Source: Variovorax boronicumulans (GTDB taxonomy: Bacteria > Pseudomonadota > Gammaproteobacteria > Burkholderiales > Burkholderiaceae_C). Taken from it: a stretch of 64,000 nt of DNA. Positions 29,386 to 44,219 of the stretch are shown piece by piece (position 1 is the first letter of the stretch; every line of letters starts with the position of its first letter). The notes under the pieces were generated by a model. The model was not told where the DNA came from and did no database searches. It was given only the letters and a program-made list of their open reading frames with translations. Made by a program: the position numbers and the translations under genes. The stretch is taken from assembly GCF_019352895.1 (NCBI RefSeq), contig NZ_JAAAFX010000005.1:5654-69653 (forward strand), in the 5' to 3' direction.

Positions 29386-29418
29386 TGGCGCACCGTCCAT
29401 TCCGTTGGAGGAGCGCCC

Positions 29419-29907
29419 ATGTGCGGTGCTGAACTCCATGCGTTGCCCGAAGGTGTGCAGCGCGTCGCGCGCCTGCTGCAGGACGCCGGCCATCCGCATG
29501 CGCCGCGCATGCTCGACGACGCCGCACGCACCGCGCAGCAGGCCGCCGATGCGCTGGGCATCGCGGTCGGCCAAATCGCCAAGAGCATCGTGTTCCGGCG
29601 CAAGAGCGACGATGTCGCGGTGCTGGTCGTGACCTCGGGCGACAAGCGCGTCGACGAGAAGAAGGTCGACGCCCTCGTCGGCAAGACGGGCCGCGCCGAC
29701 GCCGAGTTCGTCAAGGCCAAGACGGGCTTCTCGATCGGCGGCGTGTCGCCCTTCGCGCATGCGACCGAACTCGTGGTGCTGATCGACCGCGAGCTGTTCC
29801 GCTTCGACGAGGTGTGGGCCGCGGCCGGCCATCCGCATGCGGTGGTCAAGCTGCAGCCGCAGGACCTCGAGCGCCTGACCGGCGCACCGGTGGCGGAGGT
29901 CGTATGA
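29419..29907 (+). CDS. YbaK/ProX-type aminoacyl-tRNA deacylase
   Basis: A 162-residue single-domain protein of the YbaK/EbsC group. Conserved segments are QIAKSIVFRRKSDDVAVLVV, SGDKRVDEKKVDAL, the GFSIGGVSPFAH loop and LIDRELFRFDEVWAAAG. Family members hydrolyse mischarged tRNA in trans, often Cys-tRNA(Pro). A strong GGAGGAG ribosome site is 6 bp before the ATG at 29419. The stop overlaps the DUF1289 start. Confidence 0.85.
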   Translation: MCGAELHALPEGVQRVARLLQDAGHPHAPRMLDDAARTAQQAADALGIAVGQIAKSIVFRRKSDDVAVLVVTSGDKRVDEKKVDALVGKTGRADAEFVKAKTGFSIGGVSPFAHATELVVLIDRELFRFDEVWAAAGHPHAVVKLQPQDLERLTGAPVAEVV

Positions 29908-30185
29908 CGGCCGCACTCGACCGCGAAGCCACCGTGCGGCTGATCGAGCGCGCCGCCGGCATCGATGCCACGCCCGATGCCGAGCTGCCGTCGCCCTGCG
30001 TCTCGGTCTGCCGCATGGACGACCACCGCGAATTCTGCGTGGGCTGCCTGCGCACCATCCCCGAGATCGCGGGCTGGAGCCGCACGGACGGCGCGGGCAA
30101 GCGCGCGATCTGGGGCGCCATCACGCAGCGGCTGCAGGCCTTGCCGGCGCCGGCCGACGACCTGCCGCAGGAGTGGGCTCCATGA
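29904..30185 (+). CDS. DUF1289 small cysteine-rich protein
   Basis: A 93-residue protein. The core SPCVSVCRMDDHREFCVGCLRT has four cysteines in the spacing of DUF1289 proteins, followed by IPEIAGWS. The cysteines probably bind a metal; this is inferred. The start at 29904 overlaps the upstream stop as ATGA, and its own stop overlaps the next start as ATGA, so three small genes are coupled. Confidence 0.8.
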   Translation: MTAALDREATVRLIERAAGIDATPDAELPSPCVSVCRMDDHREFCVGCLRTIPEIAGWSRTDGAGKRAIWGAITQRLQALPAPADDLPQEWAP

Positions 30186-30826
30186 AGCACCTCACGTTCT
30201 ACCTGGACTTCATCTCGCCCTTTGCCTACCTGGCGTTCGAGCAGCTGCCCGAAGCCCTCGAGGGCCTGAGCTACAGCGTCGACTACAAGCCGGTGCTGCT
30301 GGGGGCGATGCTCAAGCACCACGGCCTGGTCGGCCCGGCCGAGGTGCCGAGCAAGCGCGCCTGGACCTACCGCCATGTGCTGTGGCTGGGCCATGCGCAC
30401 GGCATCCCGCTCGAGATGCCCGCCACCCATCCCTACAACCCGCTGCCGCACCTGCGGCTGGCCTTGTCGACCACGCACGGCGGTACGATCAGCCGCCACG
30501 TGGCCGAGACGGTGTTTCGCGACATCTGGCGCGGCGGTGCCGAGGCCGGTGACGAGGCACGCCGTGCGGCATTGGCCGCGCAGCTGACGTCGGTGCGCGA
30601 TGGCGCGGGCGAGGCCGCCAAGGCCGCATTGCGCGCCAACACCGACGAAGCGCTGGCACAGGGCGCCTTCGGCACGCCGGCCTTCGAGGTCGACGGCCAC
30701 ATGCTCTGGGGTTTCGACAGCCTGCCGATGCTGCGCGCCGCGGTGCAGGGCGATGCCTGGTTCGACGGCCCGGGCTGGACCGCAGCGGACCTGCGTCCGG
30801 GTTTGCAGCGCCCGAACAAACCCTGA
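30182..30826 (+). CDS. 2-hydroxychromene-2-carboxylate isomerase-like (DsbA-family, kappa-class GST-like)
   Basis: A 214-residue thioredoxin-fold protein. It begins MKHLTFYLDFISPFAYLAFEQ, where the serine takes the place of the DsbA cysteine, as in HCCA isomerases. The C-terminal part has GAFGTPAFEVDGHMLWGFD with the cis-proline loop. Family members isomerise aromatic-ring-cleavage intermediates with glutathione. No aromatic degradation genes are adjacent, so the substrate is open. Confidence 0.85.
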   Translation: MKHLTFYLDFISPFAYLAFEQLPEALEGLSYSVDYKPVLLGAMLKHHGLVGPAEVPSKRAWTYRHVLWLGHAHGIPLEMPATHPYNPLPHLRLALSTTHGGTISRHVAETVFRDIWRGGAEAGDEARRAALAAQLTSVRDGAGEAAKAALRANTDEALAQGAFGTPAFEVDGHMLWGFDSLPMLRAAVQGDAWFDGPGWTAADLRPGLQRPNKP

Positions 30827-30840
30827 CTTTCCTGCATCCC

Positions 30841-30861
30841 GAAACCCGGGGCGCGGGTTTC
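30841..30861. other. Hairpin downstream of the HCCA isomerase gene
   Basis: An 8-bp perfect stem (GAAACCCG / CGGGTTTC) with a 5-base loop, 15 bp after the stop at 30826. It lacks a following T-run, so it is at best a weak or factor-assisted terminator or a stabilising hairpin. Confidence 0.4.
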
Positions 30862-30976
30862 ACCCTAAATCGTAAGCAACGGTTCAGTTTGGCGAAAGGC
30901 TCGGGTCAGTCGCGACTCCAAGAATGCGGCACGGTCCATGAAAAGGACCGCACCCATACAACAGGAGACGACAGCC

Positions 30977-32671
<1,695 letters not shown>

Positions 32672-32725
32672 TCGCACGACACAGGCCTCGACTGCGGTTG
32701 CGCGGCGAGGCTGTTCAGCACAGAG

Positions 32726-32763
32726 GCTTCATGCGGGCCAGCCGGCCGCGTGAAGCTTTTTTT
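32726..32763 (+). terminator. Rho-independent terminator after the MHS permease
   Basis: A GC-rich hairpin with outer stem GCTTCA/TGAAGC and inner GCG and GGCC pairs (one bulged G and one G-T pair), followed directly by seven T. It lies 55 bp past the permease stop. Confidence 0.85.
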
Positions 32764-32800
32764 CTGAGCACTGTCGCTCGTCCAGAAGGAGACTCACCCC

Positions 32801-32953
32801 ATGTGGAAAATCGTCGTCGGCTTCGTCATCTTCGCCGCCATCGCGCTCTTCGTCATCAGCAAGGCGGGCGACAAGATCGACATGTCCGGCGAGAAGCACA
32901 GCGGCGACGTGCACGCGCCGGAGCCCGCCGCGGCGGCCAGCGCGCCGAAGTAG
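32801..32953 (+). CDS. Small single-pass membrane protein (50 residues)
   Basis: A short gene with good coding character. AAGGAG at 32786-32791 sits 9 bp before the ATG. The protein begins MWKIVVGFVIFAAIALFVISKAG, a single membrane helix, then has an acidic/His segment (DKIDMSGEKHSGDVHAPEP) and an Ala/Pro tail. Its stop is 6 bp from the stop of the convergent ABC receptor gene. No family is recognised. The terminator upstream implies its own promoter or readthrough from the permease. Confidence 0.7.
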   Translation: MWKIVVGFVIFAAIALFVISKAGDKIDMSGEKHSGDVHAPEPAAAASAPK

Positions 32954-32959
32954 GCCGCG

Positions 32960-34072
32960 TCAGCGCTTGAAGCGGCCTTCGCTGATGATCGACAGATCGG
33001 CGAAGTCGATGCCCGTGTGGTCGGTCGGCGAGTAGCTGACGTCCAGGCCGCCGCCCAGGTCGAAGCCGCGGATGCTCTCGAGCGCCGCGAGTACGCGCGG
33101 CCGCGTGGGCTTGGGGCCGGCGCGGCGCAGCGCCTCGACCAGCACCTTGGCTGCGGCAAAGCCTTCGAGCATCTGTGGCGACAGCGCTTCCTGGCCCTGG
33201 GCCTTGGCCAGCACCATCGCTTCCTTGACCATCGGCTGGCCGACGGCGCGTTCCGAAGGAAAGACCTGCGTCACGATCACACCCGAGCTGACCGCGCCCA
33301 ACTGCTTGATGAAGCCGCTGGAGGCGTTGTTCGACAAGGTCACGACCTGGGCCGCCGAGCCCGCGGCACGCAGGCCCTTCACGCCATCGACCACCGCATC
33401 GCCCGAGGCGATCCAGAGCACCGCCTGCGGATTGGCCTTGGCCAGCGCCGACAGGATCACGGCGTAGTCGGGCTTCTCGCGGTCGGCGGGGATCACGGCC
33501 ACCGGTGTGAGCCTGGCCTTGGTGAAGCCGGTGGTCGCGCCCTCGAGCCCGTCCTTGCCGAAGGAGTCGGCGGCATGCACCACCGCGATCCGGTCGATGC
33601 CCACGGTGTGCAGGTGCTGCACAGCCTTCTCGGCCTCGCGCTGGTAGGTCGAGCGCACGTTGAACACATGCTTCTGCAGCGGCTTGTGCAGCACCATCGC
33701 GCCCGTCGAGGGCCCGACCAGCGCCACGCCGTGCTTGTCGAGCCAGGGCACGATGGCCTGCGTGTGCGGCGTGCCACGGCTCAGGAACAACGCGACCACC
33801 TTGCGGTCCTCGATCAGCACGCGGGCGTTCTCGCCTGCGCGCTTGGGGTCGAAGCCATCGTCCAGGCGCAGGATCTCGATGCGCTCGCCGTTGATGCCAC
33901 CCTGCGCGTTCACGCTGTCGATCAGCAGTTGCGCGCCCGCGATGGTCTCGTTCACGCCGGCGGCGACCGGACCGGTGGTGCCGGCCGTCTGGCCGATCAC
34001 GATCTGGGCCGCGACCTGAAGCGCGCTCAGCGTCAGCAGGCCGGCCGTGCAAAGCAGGCGAAGGGACTTCAT
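32960..34072 (-). CDS. ABC transporter substrate-binding protein, branched-chain amino acid type (Peripla_BP_6)
   Basis: A 370-residue periplasmic receptor. The signal peptide MKSLRLLCTAGLLTLS ends near QVAAQ. The mature protein begins IVIGQTAGTTGP and has the LivJ/LivK-type lobes with INGERIEILRLDDGFDP and the C-terminal DVSYSPTDHTGIDFADLSII. No permease or ATPase genes adjoin it, so it is an orphan receptor or shares a transporter encoded elsewhere. The ligand is unknown. It diverges from the tandem uvrA gene. Confidence 0.88.
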   Translation of the reverse strand: MKSLRLLCTAGLLTLSALQVAAQIVIGQTAGTTGPVAAGVNETIAGAQLLIDSVNAQGGINGERIEILRLDDGFDPKRAGENARVLIEDRKVVALFLSRGTPHTQAIVPWLDKHGVALVGPSTGAMVLHKPLQKHVFNVRSTYQREAEKAVQHLHTVGIDRIAVVHAADSFGKDGLEGATTGFTKARLTPVAVIPADREKPDYAVILSALAKANPQAVLWIASGDAVVDGVKGLRAAGSAAQVVTLSNNASSGFIKQLGAVSSGVIVTQVFPSERAVGQPMVKEAMVLAKAQGQEALSPQMLEGFAAAKVLVEALRRAGPKPTRPRVLAALESIRGFDLGGGLDVSYSPTDHTGIDFADLSIISEGRFKR

Positions 34073-34224
34073 GCGGTGTGTGCTCCGTGTCAGAACAAGG
34101 GGGAGGGCCGGGGGCGCCGGCGCTGACCGCATTTGTTACCAATTGTCTCAATCGTTCCAGCGTGGAAACCCTTGCATCGCGTGCGCCATGCCGAAGCGCA
34201 TCCGATGCCTTCTTCTGCGCTTCC

Positions 34225-34250
34225 TAGAATGTCTGCCCCACCCCTCAAGG
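34225..34250 (+). promoter_or_regulatory. Possible -10 box and Shine-Dalgarno of the tandem uvrA
   Basis: TAGAAT at 34225-34230 is a fair -10 element; no good -35 is seen. CAAGG at 34246-34250 lies 5 bp before the ATG at 34256. If the -10 is real, the in-frame ATG at 34229 cannot be the start. No LexA-type CTG-N10-CAG box was found in this gap. Confidence 0.3.
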
Positions 34251-34255
34251 CATTC

Positions 34256-39979
<5,724 letters not shown>

Positions 39980-39999
39980 GGAAGGACGCGGGCGGCCGT

Positions 40000-40899
40000 T
40001 CAGCAGGGCCAGCCCGCGCCCGGCACCTCCACCGGGACGGCCAGCAGCTTGGCCTCGCGTGCGGCCATGCGGTGGTGCTCGAGGAAGTCCGGCGCGACGC
40101 ACAGGTAGAGCGTGCGGCGCTCCGGGCCGCCCAGCGTGCAGGCGAAGGTGCCCAGCGCGCCGGTCGAGATCTCCTGCAGGATGCGGCCGCCCTCGGCCAC
40201 GCGCAGCGCGCGGTTGTGCGTGGCATCGGCCAGCCACACCGCGCCCTCGGCATCGAGCACGGCGCCGTCGGGCGCCACGGCCACGCTGCCGATGAGTTCG
40301 CCCACGTCGGTGCTGGTGGGCAAGGGGCCGAACACGGCCCAGTCGCGGCGCGGACCCAAGTCGCCGTCGGCGCGGATGTCGAAGGCCGAGATCCGGTTGC
40401 CCATGGTCTCGACCACGATCAGCGTCTTGCCATCGGGCGTGATCATCGCGCCGTTGGGGAAGTACAGGTCCTCGGCCACCACGCGCGCGCGGCCGTCGGC
40501 TTGGACGCAGGCCAGCTTCGCGGTCGATGCGGCGCCGCCGCCCATCAGGTCGAAGCCGAAGTTGCCCACATAGGCACGGCCTTGCGCATCGACCACCATG
40601 TCGTTGAGGTGGCCGCCCGCGATGCCCGACAGGTCCGCATGCACGGCCAGCGTGCCATCGGCTTCGCGGCGCAGCACACGGCGATCGCGCATCGAACTGA
40701 TCAGCAGGCGCCCGTCGGGCAGCCAGCCCAGGCCCGAGGGCTGTTGCGGCACCTCGGCTTCGGTCGTCGCCTTGCCCTGGGCATCGACCGAAACCACGCG
40801 ATGCGTGTAGAAATCCGACAGCCACAGCCGGCCCGCGTGCCAGCGCGGACCTTCGAGAAAGCTGAAGCCCGACAGGACTTCGGTGAATGCTTGCGTCAT
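40000..40899 (-). CDS. SMP-30/gluconolactonase-family protein
   Basis: A 299-residue six-bladed beta-propeller. The metal-binding Glu is in SFLEGPRWHAG, and later ligands lie in HLNDMVVDAQGRAYVGNFGFD and LYFPNGAMITPDGK. These proteins are Ca/Zn-dependent lactonases acting on sugar or other lactones. The start at 40899 is favoured because the longer frame lacks coding character. It converges with the tandem uvrA, with 20 bp between stops. No sugar genes are adjacent, so the substrate is undefined. Confidence 0.85.
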   Translation of the reverse strand: MTQAFTEVLSGFSFLEGPRWHAGRLWLSDFYTHRVVSVDAQGKATTEAEVPQQPSGLGWLPDGRLLISSMRDRRVLRREADGTLAVHADLSGIAGGHLNDMVVDAQGRAYVGNFGFDLMGGGAASTAKLACVQADGRARVVAEDLYFPNGAMITPDGKTLIVVETMGNRISAFDIRADGDLGPRRDWAVFGPLPTSTDVGELIGSVAVAPDGAVLDAEGAVWLADATHNRALRVAEGGRILQEISTGALGTFACTLGGPERRTLYLCVAPDFLEHHRMAAREAKLLAVPVEVPGAGWPC

Positions 40900-41161
40900 G
40901 GAAAGGCTTCCGTTGTTGCTTCTGATGAACGGGCCATCCTGCCGCAGCGGGGTGCGGGCGTCGACCGGGCGCAACCCTAGGCGTTGCCCGCCTGTACAGC
41001 GCACCGCCGGCCCTCGACGCAGGTGATCGTCGGCCTGCTCCTACCGGCAACGGCTAGAAACACTCACGCGCGGGCGCGGGGAACTTTTGAAGATGAGCAC
41101 CGGCGGTTCAGCGGACCGCCACCCTCTTCTTTCATCACTCTCTCTTCTGGGAACTCCGTCC

Positions 41162-41662
41162 ATGAACACTCTGCTCAAGACCTGTGCCGTCACCTTTGCC
41201 GCCGCGGCGCTGCTGTCCGCCTGCGGCGGCGGCAATGACGACGATCCGAGTCCCAGCGACCGCACCGGCGTGCTGACCATCACCGAGGCCAGCGTGAGCG
41301 GCCTCGACGGCGTGTACGGCAACGGATCGCTGAACCTGACCGACGTCGACAAGATCAACCCGATCGGCTCCAGCCCTCAGGTCTGCAGCTTCAAGTTCGA
41401 CGGTGCGAACCGCGTGCTGGGCGACGGCACGGCCTTCGGTGACATCCGCTACCAGCCCGATGCCAACGTGCTCTATGTCGCGTTCATCACCGTCAACGGC
41501 CGCGAGTTCAGCAGCGGCGAGGGCGTCGACACCGCGGTGCAACGCGACCGCGATCGCATCCAGTTCAGCGGCAAGAAGCTGACGGCCACCGACAACAGCG
41601 GCGCCACCTTGCGCGTGACCGGCCTCGTGCCGATGCGCGGCAGCCGCCCCACGGGCTGCTGA
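41162..41662 (+). CDS. Hypothetical lipoprotein
   Basis: A 166-residue protein with a signal peptide (MNTLLKTCAVTFAAAAL) and the lipobox LSAC followed by GGGNDDD. The mature part is acidic, with a repeated strand-like character (SLNLTDVDKINPIG, FGDIRYQPDANVLYVAFITVNGREF) and one later Cys pair. No named family is recognised. It stands alone between the lactonase and a Bug gene. Confidence 0.65.
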   Translation: MNTLLKTCAVTFAAAALLSACGGGNDDDPSPSDRTGVLTITEASVSGLDGVYGNGSLNLTDVDKINPIGSSPQVCSFKFDGANRVLGDGTAFGDIRYQPDANVLYVAFITVNGREFSSGEGVDTAVQRDRDRIQFSGKKLTATDNSGATLRVTGLVPMRGSRPTGC

Positions 41663-41670
41663 GCGTTCGC

Positions 41671-41692
41671 GCGCAGGCGCGATCGCCTGCGC
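41671..41692. other. Perfect 9-bp hairpin downstream of the lipoprotein gene
   Basis: GCGCAGGCG-CGAT-CGCCTGCGC begins 8 bp after the stop codon. The stem is strong but no T-run follows. It may end the lipoprotein transcript with Rho help or stabilise its 3' end. Confidence 0.45.
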
Positions 41693-41774
41693 GACAGCAC
41701 CGGGGGTGAGCCCCGATTGCCGGGTGGGAGGGCGGCGGGCCCAATGCAGGTCTTATTCGATTTCAGGAGAGACC

Positions 41775-42746
41775 ATGTCCCGCCGTTCCTTTTCACGCTG
41801 CGCCATCGCGATGGCCGCCGCCGTGCTGGTGTCCCCCCTGACAGCCCTGGCTCAAGGCTTTCCGCAGAAGCCGGTCAAGCTGGTCATCGCCTTTCCGGCC
41901 GGTGGCCCGACCGACATCACAATGCGCCAACTGGCCGATAACGCCGGCAAGATCCTCGGCCAGCCGGTCATCATCGACAACAAGCCCGGCGCCGGCGGCA
42001 CGCTGCCCGCGCAGGCGCTGCAGACCTCGCAGCCCGACGGCTACACGGTCGCGCAGATTCCGCTCGGCGTGTTCCGCCTGGGCTACACCACCAAGATCAA
42101 CTGGGACCCGCTCAAGGACATCACCTACGTCCTGAACGTGACCGGCTATGCCTTCGGCATCGTGGTGCCGGCCGACAGCCCGTTCAAGACCTGGGCCGAT
42201 TTCGTGGCCTATGCCAAGGCCAATCCGGGCAGGCTCACCTACGGTTCCACCGGCAACCTGACCAGTCCGCACCTGACCACCGAGATCGTTGCGCAGAAGG
42301 CCGGCATCCAACTGCAGCACGTGCCCTACAAGGGCAGCGCCGACCTGATGCTCGCGGTGGTCAGCGGCCAACTGATGGCCGCCGCCGACAGCACCGGCTT
42401 CGCGCCGCAGGTCGAAGCCGGCAAGCTGCGCGTGCTCAATACCTGGGGCGACAAGCGCCTGGCCAAGTTCCCGGACGCGCCCACGCTCAAGGAGCTGGGC
42501 TACGACGTGGTGCAGAACTCGCCCTTCGGCATCGGCGCCCCCAGGGGCACGCCGCCGGAAGTCGTGAAGAAGCTGCACGACGCCTTCAAGCAGGCGATGG
42601 AGGAGCCCAGCTACGTCGCCTCGCTGGACCGCTACGACATGCTGCCGAACTACATGAGCTCGGCGACCTACACCAAGTTCGCGCAGGACACGGTGGTGAA
42701 GGAAAAGGTGGTGATCGAGAAGCTGGGGTTGGCGAAGGGGCAGTAG
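41775..42746 (+). CDS. Bug-family tripartite tricarboxylate transporter substrate-binding protein
   Basis: A 323-residue periplasmic receptor. The signal peptide ends at PLTALAQG and the mature protein starts FPQKPVKLVIAFPAGGPTDIT. IIDNKPGAGGTLPAQAL and QPDGYTVAQ match the Bug pattern. CAGGAGAG is 6 bp before the ATG. It has no transport or metabolic partner nearby. Compared with the Bug protein at 4382 it is clearly a separate paralogue. Confidence 0.87.
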   Translation: MSRRSFSRCAIAMAAAVLVSPLTALAQGFPQKPVKLVIAFPAGGPTDITMRQLADNAGKILGQPVIIDNKPGAGGTLPAQALQTSQPDGYTVAQIPLGVFRLGYTTKINWDPLKDITYVLNVTGYAFGIVVPADSPFKTWADFVAYAKANPGRLTYGSTGNLTSPHLTTEIVAQKAGIQLQHVPYKGSADLMLAVVSGQLMAAADSTGFAPQVEAGKLRVLNTWGDKRLAKFPDAPTLKELGYDVVQNSPFGIGAPRGTPPEVVKKLHDAFKQAMEEPSYVASLDRYDMLPNYMSSATYTKFAQDTVVKEKVVIEKLGLAKGQ

Positions 42747-42768
42747 GGCCTCGCGCATGGATTTCGTG

Positions 42769-42821
42769 TTTTCTATACATCTCGGCTTTGATATGTATAG
42801 AAAATCCATTTTTATATACAT
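42769..42821 (+). promoter_or_regulatory. Promoter/operator region of the fic gene
   Basis: A perfect 12-bp inverted repeat (TTTTCTATACAT at 42769-42780, its complement at 42793-42804) is followed by a third TATACAT half-site at 42815-42821. A promoter-like TTGATA (42788-42793) with TATATA (42813-42818) at 19-bp spacing overlaps the repeats. The tract is strikingly AT-rich for this genome. A repressor, perhaps the Fic protein's own C-terminal winged helix, is the likely ligand. Confidence 0.65.
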
Positions 42822-42857
42822 GAGCGGGGCTACCATGCAAAAAAACTTTCATTGCCC

Positions 42858-43937
42858 ATGGTCGCCATCGCTTCTCTTCATCAGCTCGACCCCGCACGCT
42901 TCGACACGCCCGCGATCCTGAAGAAGCTCGCCAGTGCGAGCCGCCAACTCGCTGAGCTCAAGGGCATTGCCGCAGCGATCCCGAACCAGGGCATTCTGAT
43001 CAACACCCTTGGGTTGCAGGAAGCGAAGGCCAGTTCGGAGATCGAGAACATCGTGACAACGCACGATGAGCTCTTCAAGGACGACGTGCTTCCCGAGGCA
43101 TTCGCCAATCCTGCAGCCAAGGAGGTTCTGCGCTACCGCCAAGCGCTGCGCGTCGGATTTGCCCAAGTGCAGGCCAGCGGATTGATCACGGCGAATCACA
43201 TCGTGGACATCCAGTCGGAGCTGGAGCGCAACAACGCAGGTTTTCGCAAGCTGCCGGGCACGGCGTTGAAGGACGGTGCCGGACGGACGGTCTACACACC
43301 GCCACAGGACCCGGCCGAGATCGTGGCGTTGATGCGAGGACTGGAGCAGTTCATCAACGACAGCGAACTGCTTGCTGTCGACCCGCTGATCAAGATGGCC
43401 CTCATTCACCACCAGTTCGAGAGCATCCATCCCTTCTATGACGGCAACGGACGCACGGGTCGCATCCTCAATGTGCTGTATCTGGTCAAGGAAGGGCTGC
43501 TCGACATTCCGGTGCTGTACCTGAGCAGCTACATCGTTCAAACCAAGTCCGACTACTACCGCTTGCTGCAGATGGTGCGTGAGGACGATCGCTGGGAGGA
43601 ATGGGTGATCTACCTGCTGGAGGCCGTAGAGGAAACCGCACAACGAACGGTGGCGACCATCCACGCCATCAAGGTTGCACTGGCCGATTACAAGCATCGC
43701 ATCCGCGAGGGCTACAAGTTCTACAGCCAAGACCTGATCAACAACCTCTTCACCCACCCGTATACGAAGATCGATTTCGTTCAGCGAGATCTCAAGGTGT
43801 CGCGTCTCACGGCGACCAAGTACCTGGAGGCCTTGGTCGATGGGGGCTTCGTGCAGAAGCAGAGGGTCGGGCGGAGCAATTACTACGTCAACTTGGTGCT
43901 GACCGAGATCCTGCAGCGAGAGTCCTCGAACCGATGA
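42858..43937 (+). CDS. Fic-family protein with inhibitory motif and C-terminal winged helix
   Basis: A 359-residue Fic enzyme. Residues of about 1-90 form the Fic_N region and contain the inhibitory motif S59-xxx-E63-N64. The catalytic loop HPFYDGNGRTGR is near residue 191. The last 70 residues (DFVQRDLKVSRLTATKYLEALVDGGFV) form a winged helix. Fic proteins transfer AMP from ATP to Ser/Thr/Tyr hydroxyls. An inhibitory motif in the same chain means no separate antitoxin is needed. ATG 42858 is preferred to TTG 42852. A 28-codon frame from ATG 42835 overlaps the start. Its GC content is below that of the neighbours, suggesting acquisition. Confidence 0.88.
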   Translation: MVAIASLHQLDPARFDTPAILKKLASASRQLAELKGIAAAIPNQGILINTLGLQEAKASSEIENIVTTHDELFKDDVLPEAFANPAAKEVLRYRQALRVGFAQVQASGLITANHIVDIQSELERNNAGFRKLPGTALKDGAGRTVYTPPQDPAEIVALMRGLEQFINDSELLAVDPLIKMALIHHQFESIHPFYDGNGRTGRILNVLYLVKEGLLDIPVLYLSSYIVQTKSDYYRLLQMVREDDRWEEWVIYLLEAVEETAQRTVATIHAIKVALADYKHRIREGYKFYSQDLINNLFTHPYTKIDFVQRDLKVSRLTATKYLEALVDGGFVQKQRVGRSNYYVNLVLTEILQRESSNR

Positions 43938-43975
43938 GCGCGACCGCGAGAAGGCCGGTGCCGTGAACGAAAAAG

Positions 43976-44004
43976 GCCGCCACCGTTCGCCGGTGGCGGC
44001 TTTT
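43976..44004. terminator. Bidirectional intrinsic terminator
   Basis: A 10-bp perfect stem (GCCGCCACCG / CGGTGGCGGC) with a 5-base loop has TTTT after it and an A-tract before it, so it can work on both strands. It lies 38 bp after the fic stop and downstream of gabD on the other strand. Confidence 0.8.
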
Positions 44005-44038
44005 CAAGAAGAAAAGCATCGCCCCTCTTCTTCGTGAA

Positions 44039-44217
44039 GCTTTGCCGGGCCGCTGGTGTTGCCCCCGGACGGGGGAAGGCGAAGCGACACGCAGTGCGCG
44101 AGCCCTCGGGGGAGAGCCAAGTACTACCGCGGAACCGGCTTTGCCGGGCCGCCGGTGTTGCCCCCGGAGGGGGAAGGCGAAGCGACATGCAGTGCGTGCC
44201 GCCCTCGGGAGCGAGCC
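44039..44217. repeat. Two direct copies of an 80-bp intergenic repeat
   Basis: Copies lie at 44039-44118 and 44138-44217, period 99 bp, and match at most positions. Each has GCTTTGCCGGGCCGC at its left end, a C5/G5 palindrome and a GGCGAAGCGACA core. The second copy ends 3 bp before the gabD stop codon. The gap from 43938 to 44219 holds only this repeat and the terminator; the open frames through it are not genes. Confidence 0.75.
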
Positions 44218-44219
44218 CT

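Noticed and set aside
34073..34255. Search for a LexA/SOS box before the tandem uvrA
   Set aside because: No CTG-N10-CAG-like palindrome is present in the divergent gap.
41080..41086. GGAACTT, like the -35 of an ECF sigma factor promoter, before the lipoprotein gene
   Set aside because: No convincing -10 partner at 15-17 bp, so the match may be chance.
42835..42921. A 28-codon frame (ATG 42835) overlapping the fic start
   Set aside because: No ribosome site of note and no conserved features; it could be a leader peptide but the sequence alone does not support it.
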